Part shown: piece after piece, positions 53,938 to 64,000 of the stretch
Position numbering within the stretch: position 1 is the stretch's first letter
Layout: the number at the start of each line of letters is the position of its first letter
Assembly: GCA_963920635.1 (NCBI GenBank)
Contig: OY987307.1
Coordinates: forward strand, 22,459,735 to 22,523,734
Origin: Pseudeuparius sepicola
Taxonomy: Eukaryota > Arthropoda > Insecta > Coleoptera > Anthribidae
Direction: 5' to 3'
DNA: 64,000 nucleotides
Position numbers and translations under genes: made by a program
Notes under the pieces: generated by a model
Seen by the model: only the letters and a program-made list of their open reading frames with translations
The model's database searches: none
Told to the model about the DNA's origin: nothing

Positions 53938-54844
53938 ACAGCAGCTAATTCATATCAGTAAATTATAAGTTTCGTTGATGTGACCTATCTGCGGTTGAAT
54001 AACTATTCCTAAAACGGAAGCAATGGTCGGGTGGTGGCGGTAGCATGCGGTAGGAAGGAAGGAACAGTACCGACTGTAGCGCTCTAGCGACTGTGGCGAC
54101 TAGGCGACTCAGTCTTGTCAATATCTTGAGTACAGGTGTGTGGACCGTGGCGTGTAGAGAGTTCCGTGATTCGCGAGGCCCCGAACTTGTTCCTATCGAA
54201 GTTGAAAGTAAACAGTGATAAAGTATTTAATTTCGATGCATATTTGCACATTTTGTGATTAGTTTTGTGTTTTGTCTGCTACTGCAGTATCTGCATCCAT
54301 TGTGGGAAACTAAGAGATCCCTATACTCCTACACACCCACCAATTACTGTTGATTGACATTGAAAAATCAAAAAGGTAATAAATTCACTTAGACTATGCA
54401 TACCTTTTTTAAATATCTGGGAAAAGATACAAAAAAAGTAAATTTACGATACCTATGTTTAGCATAGCAGCTGATCTGGTGAACGCCGTTATAAAGGGGT
54501 TTTAATACACTTCTGAAAATATTTTTCCTTTTCTTTTTTGGTTGACTTTTGATTCTCGAATAATTGTACTTTTTCTACGACTCATCGAAAAAACATTATA
54601 AACTCTTATTAAACACAATAATTTATTGAATAATAATTAACAAAGTATAACTTATCTATAATATAAACCTTGGATTTAATTAGCCCTAATGTACGTTTGT
54701 GTTTGTATTTTATATAGGTACATGACATGATCGACATGCATTATTTTTTGATTGATTTCATACCCGTTAGGGTGGATATGAAATCACAGATTCTGTTACT
54801 AAATAAATAACTATATTTGATTTGATAATTTGATAACATAGCAC
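53938..54844. other. Unassigned; GC-richer stretch at 54020-54200
   Basis: Apart from the palindrome arm at 53991-54010, no repeat or coding match was noticed. The stretch 54080-54260 (GCGACTAGGCGACTCAGTCT, TTCCGTGATTCGCGAGGCCC) is less AT-rich and looks like a promoter or 5' UTR of an element or gene, but no ORF follows. Confidence 0.35.
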
Positions 54845-54859
54845 ATCTTTATGTGTGTG

Positions 54860-55870
54860 CCAATGTGCCCCGCAGTTTGGTGCCCAGAACGAATTTCGGT
54901 GAATCAGGGAAGCAGAAAGTTGTCATGTAGAAATGTATATCCTCGAATGCAACGGACCTCCTAAATAAAGCTGGACTGCTATTATTCCTATATAAGTTAA
55001 AAATGTCGGGAAAATGAGCCACCATGTTGTGCTGACAGTAGAAGGGAAGCCAATAAGAAAGCTGTGTTTTTTGGCGGGTTATTTAAAATGAAATGAAAAA
55101 GAGGAAACAGAAGACGGTAAAACTCTTGTAAACCTACCTACCTGTTCCGATTTGTTCATATTTTATGATTAGTATTAATATTTAAGGTTTCTCACTAGAC
55201 ATGTCTAGAATAAACGAATAAATTTTGAGCATGTGTTTGTATTTTGAAAAGTTTAGAAATGAGTAACAATAAACAGAAAATTTTAAAAATATAAAATAGG
55301 TAAAACAAAACAATATTATATGGTAGTAGCTTAGGAAATAAAGTAATGATTACTACATTATAATAAAATAACTCCAAACGTATGTACAATTTATCATTGG
55401 TGTTTATTTATTGGTGTTACATATACATACAGAAAACCTTGGAATTAATAATTTTCTTCAGAGCCTAAAACGAATGTGGAATTTAGTTGCCAATGCTGAG
55501 GACTGCAAGGCCCAGTGTAGACTTCCGAATTAAAAAATATAATATATTAATTTTGAATTGTTTTATTCACAATTTCCCTCGACTATCTACATAATAAACG
55601 ATCGACACTCAAAACTCAAACTAGCCCTGCATCAGTGTGCCTAATAATTGCCACAATTGTTCGAGTTGCTGGCAACATTGAAAACAGGAAAAACAATCAT
55701 CCGAACGAACGATTTTATGAAATTTGAATAAAATGTCAAAACCAAAGTTTGCATATTTTATTCTGTAAACTTTGTCAAAACCTAATTTTTACGGCAAATA
55801 AACCAAAAACAACCAGTCAAAAGCAGCTGTGTCGCACTTGCCCCAGCGAAATGTATCTAGAAGAACAGGA
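54860..55870. repeat. R-T repeat unit, copy without the hammerhead insertion
   Basis: Paralogue of 49290-50170 as described there, ending in the T module (CCCCAGCGAAATGTATCT). The stretch 54960-55440 inside it is not shared with the other copy and holds no recognised gene. Confidence 0.75.
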
Positions 55871-56157
55871 GAGCATAAAAAGAGATTCTGAACATAATCT
55901 TTTACACTGATATTCATACATCTGAAGTCCGTTTTAAACGACAATAAATTGCAATACAAATTATTTTTGTGCAAATTGTTATAAATGATAATACGATTTA
56001 AATATCTATAACTTTGACAACAATTATGTTTGACACGAACACGAGGAAATATTTGTACCTACTCGTATATGTAGTTTAAGGCAGTGTCTTTAACACAAGT
56101 TCCAGAAATTTTTCAATTTAAAAAAGAAATCAAAAATTTACTTATATTTTCTTTACA

Positions 56158-57372
56158 ATAAGCGCATCACAAATATACGAATGAATGACTACCGGACACT
56201 GTATAATATACCAATTATCTCAGACCAATAAATTTTATTGGTCTGAGCCAATTATCAATAGGAGGGCAGTTCTACGCATGACGAAGTTATCATGTTGTCG
56301 CCTGTTTAAACACTGTGCCCCCTGTATATGTATACGTGCAAAAATATTTATTTCCCACTTCTCAAAAAAAAATCGTTAAATGACTGCGTGTTAAAGTTTG
56401 TTGTCCAGAAATAGCAATCCGCGATGGAAATTTAATTTTGTTATATACCTACCTACAGGTTTTTCAATAATACCGGATACCGGGCATTTAGAAAATTTCA
56501 AATTCCAATTTGGCCGGATTACCGTTTTCTACGGGCCAAACAGCGCTGATAGGCCTGTTTCCAGTCAATTTTATTTTTTTGGGGAAATCAGTTTTATTAT
56601 TATTTGACCCCCGACGAATGTCTTGGGAAAATATTCGCCATACAAAGGCAGGGAATGAATGAATATAGAACAAGTTCTAATTTGACCATAATTTGTTTTA
56701 AAGTCACACTAATAACTTATTATTATAAAAATTTCATAGATATGTATATCACAATAATTTACGCTCGTCGGAGACGTCGGATAAGACGGACTTGAACATT
56801 ATCAAGATGTAGGATGCTAGGATGATAGGTATGTAATGTAAATAGCCAAACTGTTAATAAACCTAACATAGAATTTATAATTTACTACGTCTCAACTTTC
56901 TGCTACCCTGGTCCACCGATGTTCAAACGGTGGGGTAAGATGGCACACCTCATTTAGAATTTTCATATAACTGCTGATAGAATATCAGTTTTTAGGCTGT
57001 ATCAAGAAAAAACAAAATTTCTAACTAGCATAATGAAAAGTATAGTACCTACTTAACTTGAAAAAAAAAATCAAAAAATTTGTGTTTTATGGTTTGTAAT
57101 CAGATATGGAAAACCTGACGACCCGGAGTAAGAAGTGTCGGAGTAATAAGTAATAAGTGTCGAAAAAAGTTGTAATCACACCAGTGCGTAAGTAACAGAG
57201 AGGAAAGTAAAAATAAAAGTATCTAGAAATTGCTGGGCACGATAAAAGTGCAACTATTTGTACGTTTTTACCTAACCCCTCTTTCAGTGTTGCACTTTTT
57301 ACACTATGCGCACTGCTTAGCGTTCCATAATCCCGGTGTGTAGTTCAAATGGTTTGCATATTTTTACGCACA
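56158..57372. repeat. Repeat unit with R module, tandem with 58751 onward
   Basis: AGCGCATCAC to GGACACTGTATAATATACCA recurs at 58769-58813, so the units are head to tail. Discounting the hAT insertion the period is about 1.2 kb. Includes the R module at 56890-56950. A block at 56480-56640 (GATTACCGTTTTCTACGGGC) is shared with 59075-59180. Confidence 0.8.
56219..56247. mobile_element. Mini-palindrome insertion (29 bp) with empty-site paralogue
   Basis: Perfect arms CTCAGACCAATAAA and TTTATTGGTCTGAG around a single T. Flanked by CCAATTAT on both sides (56211-56218, 56248-56255). The paralogous unit at 58812 has CCAATTAT without the palindrome. Confidence 0.8.
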
Positions 57373-58750
57373 CAGTGACGGATTACCCTATAGGCAGAGT
57401 AGGCTACAGCCTAGGGGCCCAAGGCTTTAGGGGGCCCGTTCTTAATTCGATGTTTCGATCGGAATTCGAAATTGAAAAGGTTTTACATTTTGCAATTGAA
57501 AATTTCAGACAAAGAAACATCACTCCTTATTTTTTCATCTAGGCTGTTAGGTACTCTATTTAGTCCACTCACCGCTAGAGGAGGTAACAGGCACAGCGAC
57601 GCATGAATAATACGAGCATATTATCCCATATCGGCATCTGTTCATACGGCGTGGCGCTACCGCCAGTGCCGCCGCTGCCGACGATCCACGATGGGGTCAG
57701 TCATGTTTAATGTTCTGTAGTTCAGTCTATTCTCTGTGCTTTCATAAGTTAGGTTAGATTAATTTAGTGTCAGTAACAACAAAGCAATTAAAAATAATAA
57801 AGAGATGAGTGGTGTTCCTCAGACGAGCTCGGTTCCAAGTGGAGCAAAAAAAAAGAAAAATTGCAAAATTAAAGGCTTCAAAGCAAGCCGAAGTTTTGCA
57901 AAATGTTCCAAAAATAAATGTTTTTTTTTCAAAAAGGCATTAATACTATTTTGATACTGATTCTGAATGTCAAAATGTGTTGAAGGTAGGGTTGATCTTT
58001 TCCTGTTGAAATTTGAAAAATTAAGCTTAGGTGATTTGCTTGCTTCCTGTTTTTGGTTTTTGTTCTCTATACCAAAATCGAGCAACTCTTACGCCTGGCG
58101 TAAACAAGAGCACGTGCGTTGAGATATTCGCCAGGGCCGCACTATGAAGGGCACGACCTTTATTTAATTTTAGTTTTACAATTGTTTACATCATTATTTC
58201 GGAAAAAAAATATTGGCTTAATTAAAATAGCTCAAAACATGGATAAAATTATTTGTGGCAGTGTCTAAATAGCTGAAAACAACAAGATAAAACCGCATAA
58301 CTACACTTTTGCGATCGAGTACGTCCCTGTTGCCGAGCCGGTGAAGGATTTTTTCGCTCTTTAGGTCTCACTTTAGGTAGATACATAATTCCCGATATTA
58401 TTTTTTACTTTGTTTTAGAAGTATTTCTTGAGAACAAAAACCCGAATCCTTAATATTATAGAAACAAGAAAAATTGTGGCAAGCTTTGCAAGTATAAAAG
58501 CCATGAAAAAAAGGTTTTAATAATTAATAATAAGTACCTATGTATCTACTCTGTTCTTAGTACATAAAGTTAAATGTTAAATTAATATTTTTTCAATATA
58601 TCCTTTTATAAAATAAATAAAAGTGGTGATAAAAAAACTATCGGCACTTAAAATTTTACTTAAATTTTACCTAATTTTTTTATTGCGACGGGTCAAGGGG
58701 CCCTTAAATAAATTTAGCCTAGGGCCCAACATAGCTCTAATCCGCCCCTG
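57373..58750 (+). mobile_element. hAT-4 element with perfect 8-bp target duplication
   Basis: The ends CAGTGACGGATTACCCTATA and TAGCTCTAATCCGCCCCTG are imperfect inverted repeats. The duplication TACGCACA lies at 57365-57372 and 58751-58758. It interrupts an R repeat unit whose uninterrupted paralogue is at about 61840. It carries the start of a hAT-like coding region, then AT-rich noncoding sequence. Confidence 0.92.
57805..58000 (+). pseudogene. N-terminal remnant of hAT transposase
   Basis: An ATG at 57805 begins MSGVPQTSSVPSGAKKK. After a shift in the A-run the frame continues RKIAKLKASKQAEVLQNVPK and INVFF. A second shift leads to FDTDSECQNVLKVGLIFS. The start MSG-PSGA-KRK with P-K-I-x-x-F-F resembles the N-termini of ZMYM-like hAT proteins. 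The rest of the transposase is absent. Confidence 0.5.
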
Positions 58751-59418
58751 TACGCACAATGAAATGAGCGCATCACATATATACGAATGACTGCCGGACA
58801 CTGTATAATATACCAATTATTACAATTACCAATAGGAGGGCAGTTCTACCCGACCAGGTTATCATGTCGCCTGTTTACACACTATGCCCCTTGTACACAG
58901 GTGTAAAAATATCTATTTCCCACTTCTCAAAAAAAAACATTCGTTAAATGAGTGCGTGTTAAACTTTGTTGTCCAGAAATGACAATCCGCGATGGCAATT
59001 TAATTTTGTTATATACCTACAGGTTTTTCAATAATACCGTTGATAGAGGAATTTCAAATTCCAATTTGGCCGGATTACCGTTTTCTACGGGCCAAACTGC
59101 GCTGATAGGCCTGTTTCCATTTTTGGGGAAACCCGTTTTCAAAGTATTGACCCCCGAATGTTTTGGGAATTTGGGAAAATATTCGCCACAAAGGCAGGAA
59201 ATGAATGAACATAGAACAAGTTCTAATTTGATCATAATTTGTTTTAAAGTCACACTAATAACTTGTTATTATAAAAATTTCATAGATACGTATATCACAA
59301 TAATTTACGCTCGTCGGATAAGACGGACTTGAACATTATCAAGATGTACGTAATGTAAATAAATAGCCAAACTGTTAATAAACCTAACTGATATGATTAT
59401 AGAATTTATAATTTACCA

Positions 59419-61432
59419 CGTCTCAACTTTCTGCTACCCTGGTCCACCGATGTTCAGACGGTGGGGTAAGATGGCGCACCTCATTCAGAATTTCCATACA
59501 AGCTGATAATAGTTTTTAGGCTGTATCAATACAAAAAAAAACAATATTTCTAACTTGCATAGTGAAAGGTATAGTATACCCCTACTTAACTTGGACAAAA
59601 ATTCAAAAATTTTTTGTACTCTGCTTTATGGTTTGTACGAAAGCCTGGAGGGCATGGGGGCATGGCGTGATAATTCCTAAATATTAAATAGAAATGTCTA
59701 CCTACTATTTAGAAATTTCCACTTACTATCTACAAATTTCCACGTACTATCTAGAAATTTCTATCCACTATCTAGAAATTTCTACTTATGAACTAGAAAT
59801 TTCTACATAGTAACTAGAAATTTCTACTTATGAACTAGAAATTTCTACATAGTAACTAGAAATTTCTACCTACTAACTAGAAACTAGTTACTAGATAGAA
59901 ACTTCTATCTAGTAACTAGAAATTTCTACATAGTAAATACAAATTTGTTGATACCAGCTATAAATTTCTACATATAGAAATTCTAGATGTCATTGTAACT
60001 AAAGCATTCCGGAGCATAAATTTGTACAGTGATTCCTTCTACAGAATCTGCAAGTTCTCAAAATTCGTTTTAAACTTCTCTGACTTAAATCAATGGCAGC
60101 CCAAGTCAACAGATGTGATCTAATCTCCTTTCTGAGATAAACCGAGATTAAAATAAAACTTAATAGCTGCTATTAATGGCATTTCTAATTCTAATATTTA
60201 ATCCCACTAGGGAAGCATTTGTTCAATCCGAAACATCAAATATTGCCTGTTATTGAAGTTCTCTAAAAACGTTCCATTTTGAACGTAGTAAGGAAAAAAT
60301 TCTACATAATAAACTAGAAATTTCCAGATACTAACAAGAAATGTCTAATTTTTAACTAGAAATGTTCAGTTAGTATCTGGAAATTTCTGGTTACTTTGTA
60401 GAAATTTCTAGTTACTAGGTAGAAATTTCTATTTGGTTATCATGAATTTTCTAAGGTAAGTGGAAACTTTCAGATAATATTTACATGCTATGGCCCTTTG
60501 GGGCTTCCGTAAACAAATGCTTCCCTAGTGGGATTAAATATTATAAATGCCATTAATAGCAGCTATTAAGTTTTATTTTAGTCTCGGTTTATCTCAGAAA
60601 GGAGATTAGATCATTTCTGTTGACTTGGGCTGCCATTGATTTAAGTCAGAGAAGTTTAAAACGAATTTTGAGAACTTGGAGTCTCTGTAGAAGGAATCAC
60701 TGTACAAATTATGCTCCGGAATGCTTTAGTTGCAATGACATCTAGAATTTCTATATGTAGAAATTTATAGCTGCTATGAAGAAATTTGTATTTACTATGT
60801 AGAAGTTTCTAGTTAGTAGGTAGAAATTTCTAGTTACTATGTAGAAATTTCTAGTTCATAAGTAGAAATTTCTAGTTACTAGGTAAAAATTTCTAGTTAG
60901 TATGTAGAAATTTCTAGTTACTAGGTAGAAATTTCTACTTGGCTATCATGAATTTTCTAGAAAGTAAGTGGAAATTTATAGATAATAGTTACATGCTATG
61001 GCCCTTTGGAGCTTTCGTATGGCATTTCCAAAAGATAAGTAGAAATTTCTAGATAGTACCTGGAAATTTCTAGATAGTAAGTGGAAATTTCTAAATAGTA
61101 AGTTAATATTAAGGAATTTTGAGATCGTTAAGTGAAAATTTCTAATTGCTATCTAGATATTTTTATTTATTTCTATCAGGCCATGCCCCCATGCCCTCCA
61201 GGCTTTCGTCCAAACCATAAGGCAGAGTACAAAAAATTTTTGAATTTTTGTCCAAGTTAAGTAGGGGTATACTATACCTTTCACTAGGTATGCTAGTTAG
61301 AAATATTGTTTTTTTGTATTGATACATCCTAAAAACTGTTATTCGTCAGCAGTTGTATGGAAATTCTGAATGAGGTGCGCCATCTACCCCACCGTCTGAA
61401 CATCGGTGGACCAGGGTAGCAGAAAGTTGAAA
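59419..61432. mobile_element. 2-kb palindrome with satellite-bearing arms
   Basis: The left end CACGTCTCAACTTTCTGCTA (R module) and right end TAGCAGAAAGTTGAAATG are inverted, with matching continuing inward for about 900 bp per arm. Paired blocks include TGGAGGGCATGGGGGCATGG / CCATGCCCCCATGCCCTCCA and a 240-bp unique stretch (60000-60240 against 60500-60740). The remainder of each arm is a satellite of the palindromic 12-mer TAGAAATTTCTA at about 20-bp spacing. Subterminal tandem repeats in inverted arms resemble Foldback/Galileo-type elements. Confidence 0.85.
59690..61150. repeat. TAGAAATTTCTA satellite blocks
   Basis: About 10-15 copies in each of the blocks 59690-59990, 60295-60470 and 60760-61150. 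The unit is TAGAAATTTCTA plus 7-9 variable bases such as CTTATGAAC or GTTACTAGG. Because the core is self-complementary, the array reads the same on both strands. Confidence 0.9.
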
Positions 61433-61559
61433 TGTGGAAATTTCTAGATACTAACTGGAAATTTCTATTTAATATTTAGAAATTTTGAGATCGTTAAGTG
61501 AAAATTTCTAAATGGTATCTAGGGTTTTTTATTTATTTTTATCACGACACGGCCCCTTC

Positions 61560-62160
61560 AGGCTTTCGTAGGTTTTTGTTCGTGCGTCGAAGTTAGCAAT
61601 AGGATATGGAAAAGCTGGATGAACCCGAGTAATAAGTGTCGATGAAGACAAAGTTGTAATCACACCAGTGTTTAAGTAACAGCGAGGAAAGTCAAAATAA
61701 AAGTACCAAGTACCTAAAATGCCGCGCACGATAAGTGCAACTATTCATACTTTTTTAACTAACTCGTCTTTCAATGTTGCACCTTTTACACTATGCGCAC
61801 TACTTAGCGTTCCATAATCCCGGGGCGTTGTTTAAATGTTTGCACATTTTTACGCTCAATGAAAATTCTGTGCAAGAAGTTAAGCTGTCATACTTGGTCA
61901 ATGCATTTTAGTCCAGTAAAGTTAAGGTTTAATATTGCAATTCATTGGGTAAGAAAACCACACCATATACACCATATAGAAAGCTTAAATTCGAGTTTTC
62001 GACCATCAACCCCTTGCAGGTTTTCCGCCATCTTGAATTCATTGGCAAATTAGTTCTTCGCGGATATCAGCTGTATTTTCTAATTTTATCAAAAAAATAG
62101 TCGACATCATTTTTGAAGAAAAATAGGTGCTCTGCAAATCTGAGTTTTTGACATTTTCTT
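61560..62160. repeat. R repeat unit tail
   Basis: Matches 52000-52530 and part of 57080-57370 (ATCACACCAGTGTTTAAGTA, CAATGAAAATTCTGTGCAAG, GACATTTTCTTGAACTTTGC). Short ORFs inside are not genes. Confidence 0.8.
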
Positions 62161-62172
62161 GAACTTTGCATA

Positions 62173-62690
62173 TAATAACAAGTAATAAGAAAATAACCGA
62201 AAAAAAGAGGTTGCAATTTTTTTCACATCTAATATATTTTTTCTGCTAATGATGCTTTCTATTAATTCATAAACCACCTCCTCCGATGGACCTTTTTTTA
62301 TCACAGTGGTCTTAAAGTGTAGGGCAAGGCTTATTTTATTTAGTTTTTTAATGGTTGCATCAATTTCTTCAAAAATAATTAGTCCAAACAAGGGACTAAA
62401 TTCAAACGTCGTGGCCATGTTGGATGTTAAAAAGTCGGCTATTTTAAAGCCTTTTGTCAATAGTCCGTTTTTTTCTGCAAATCCGTTGATATGCAAAAAA
62501 AATATATCTCCAAAACAAAAATGCCCAAAATGATTTGGCCCACCCGCCCAGCTAATAACCAACAACCTTTGTTTTACATCAAAATCCCGTTATAAAATCA
62601 CCTCCATGGCGTTAGGAAAATCACGTTAAATTAACGTTATAATTATGACAAAAATACCAGGGTAGAATGACGTTAATATTCTGGCGTAGA
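62173..62690 (-). repeat. Element E, copy 1, with a 152-codon minus-strand ORF
   Basis: This 0.5-kb segment recurs at 63480-64000. On the minus strand an open frame (62565-62107) contains VYELIESIISRKNILDVKKI preceded by ALHFKTTVIKKGPSEEV; the second copy keeps most of this reading frame. I do not recognise the protein. Conservation of the frame in both copies could reflect a transposon gene or simply recent duplication. Confidence 0.6.
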
Positions 62691-63479
62691 AACAACGTCA
62701 TCATAAACTTATTAACCTAGATATAACCTCATCAAAAAACGTATAATAACACCAGGGTTCGAACATACCTACTACGACTACCATCGGAATTATAGACTTT
62801 GCTATTACCTAAAACAGTGTAAGCTGGAATCTTGATGACTTCACGGAATTAAGACAAAATAAAATAAAGGACGTCTCAAATTTCATATACTGGATGGGTC
62901 AAAAACATACCAAATCCCAAAAAGGACCCTCGTCTCGGGGGAGGAAGCGATTCTGGATTCCCAAAAACCTTGGTCCAGGTTTTATTACTTGGAAATATCT
63001 GTATTGTAGTAAGTATATAGTAACATACCTCGTATGTACTACTGCGCGGTTACGCCTGTTTGTAGTCACTTTTATTTTTTTGTGAAATTAGTTTTTTAAA
63101 GTATCAACTATAATTTACTACGTCTCAACTTTCTGCTACCCTGGTCCACCGATGTTCAAACGGTGGGGTAAGATGGCCCACCTCATTCAGAATTTTCATA
63201 CAACTCCTGATAGAATACCAGTTTTTAGGCTGTATCAATAAACAAACAACATTTCTAACTAGTATAGTAAAAAGTATAGTACCTACTTAACTTGCCACAA
63301 AAATTCGAAAATTTTTTGTACTCTGCTTTATGTTTTTTCGTGCATCGAAGTTAGTTGGATATGGAAAAGCTGATGACCCGGAGTAAAGTGTCGATGAAGA
63401 CAAAGTTGTAATCACACCAGTTTGTAGTAACAGGGAGGAAAGTAAAAATAAAAGTACCTATAAATGCCGGGCACTATAA
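62691..63479. repeat. Spacer and R repeat unit between the two E copies
   Basis: 63100-63480 is another R unit (CTGCTACCCTGGTCCACCGA at 63136). 62700-63090 holds no recognised feature. Confidence 0.6.
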
Positions 63480-64000
63480 ATAATAACAAGTTATAAGAAA
63501 ATAATCGAAAAAAAGAGGTTGCAATTTTTTTCACATCTAATATATTTTTTCTGCTAATGATGCTTTCTATTAATTCGTATACCACCTTCTCCGATGGACC
63601 GTTTTTCATCGCAGTGGTCTTAAAATGTAGGGGAAGGCTCATTTTATTTAGTTTTAGTGTTGGTTGCATCATTAAGATATTTTTTCTTCAAAAATAATTA
63701 GTTCAAACAAGGTGCTAATTTCAAACGTCGTCGCTATGTTGCATTTTAAAAAGTCGGCTATTTTGTCAATAGTCCGTTCTTTTCTGCAAGCACGATGCCC
63801 CGTATTTTTTTAAATCCGTTGATATACAAAAAAAATATGGCCAATACAAAAAAGTCCATAATGTTTTGGCACACCCGCCTAGGTAACCAACAACCTTTTT
63901 TACATCAAAATACTGTTATAAAATCACCTCCATGACGTTAGGAAAATCACGTTAAATTAACTTTATAATTATGACAAAAATACCATGGTAGATGACATTA
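63480..64000 (-). repeat. Element E, copy 2 (cut by window edge)
   Basis: Same order of sequence as 62173-62690 with scattered differences and a few indels. The shared ORF segment FKTTAMKNGPSEKVVYELIE is present but the upstream part of the frame is broken. It continues past the window. Confidence 0.75.

Noticed and set aside
61962..61978. Possible excision footprint (ACCATATA twice)
   Set aside because: The two copies are adjacent units of a 9-bp tandem duplication (CACCATATA), more simply explained by slippage.

Overview
The window looks like insect nuclear DNA. It is AT-rich and dominated by repeats, and its only host gene I recognise is a spliced cyclic-nucleotide-gated channel gene of the insect Cngl / CNG-beta type on the + strand. 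Nothing bacterial, no CRISPR array, no rRNA and no tRNA was seen. The order of insect (beetle and hemipteran are both plausible) cannot be settled from the sequence.

Host gene. Nine coding exons run from 4967 to 26379 with consistent GT-AG borders and matching phases. They give 496 codons: the end of S6, the C-linker, a full cyclic-nucleotide-binding domain, and a long low-complexity C-terminal tail. The pore and S1-S5 exons must lie left of the window, and at least one further exon follows 26379 but was not recognised. The introns, notably 5183-12433 and everything after 26379, are full of mobile DNA.

Mobile DNA. Six hAT-type elements or derivatives have terminal inverted repeats and 8-bp target-site duplications: 20132-22963, 29460-30582, 31010-31611, 46232-48539, 53092-53937 and 57373-58750. 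None encodes an intact transposase. There are about a dozen foldback (palindromic) elements. The largest is a 2-kb palindrome at 59419-61432 whose arms carry a satellite of the 12-mer TAGAAATTTCTA. Remnants of Tc1-like and LTR-retrotransposon proteins are also present. Tandem arrays occur at 34369-37010 (four units of about 680 bp) and 42585-48690 (1140-bp units that capture the 3' end of a hAT element). The 34-64 kb part is a mosaic of repeated modules.

Most unusual. At least eight very short palindromes (15-33 bp, mostly beginning CA and ending TG) sit between 7-9-bp direct repeats, and for two of them paralogous copies in the same window lack the insert. Three of them are stacked one after another at 41410-41509, separated by the same 7-8-bp repeat. 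They look like a class of ultra-short, almost pure-terminal-repeat insertions, perhaps mobilised or produced by hAT transposase. Second, there is a clear hammerhead-ribozyme motif at 10407-10478 (minus strand), and a degenerate one lies in a 250-bp insertion with a 13-bp target duplication at 49814-50063. Both point to Penelope-like or retrozyme-like retroelements.
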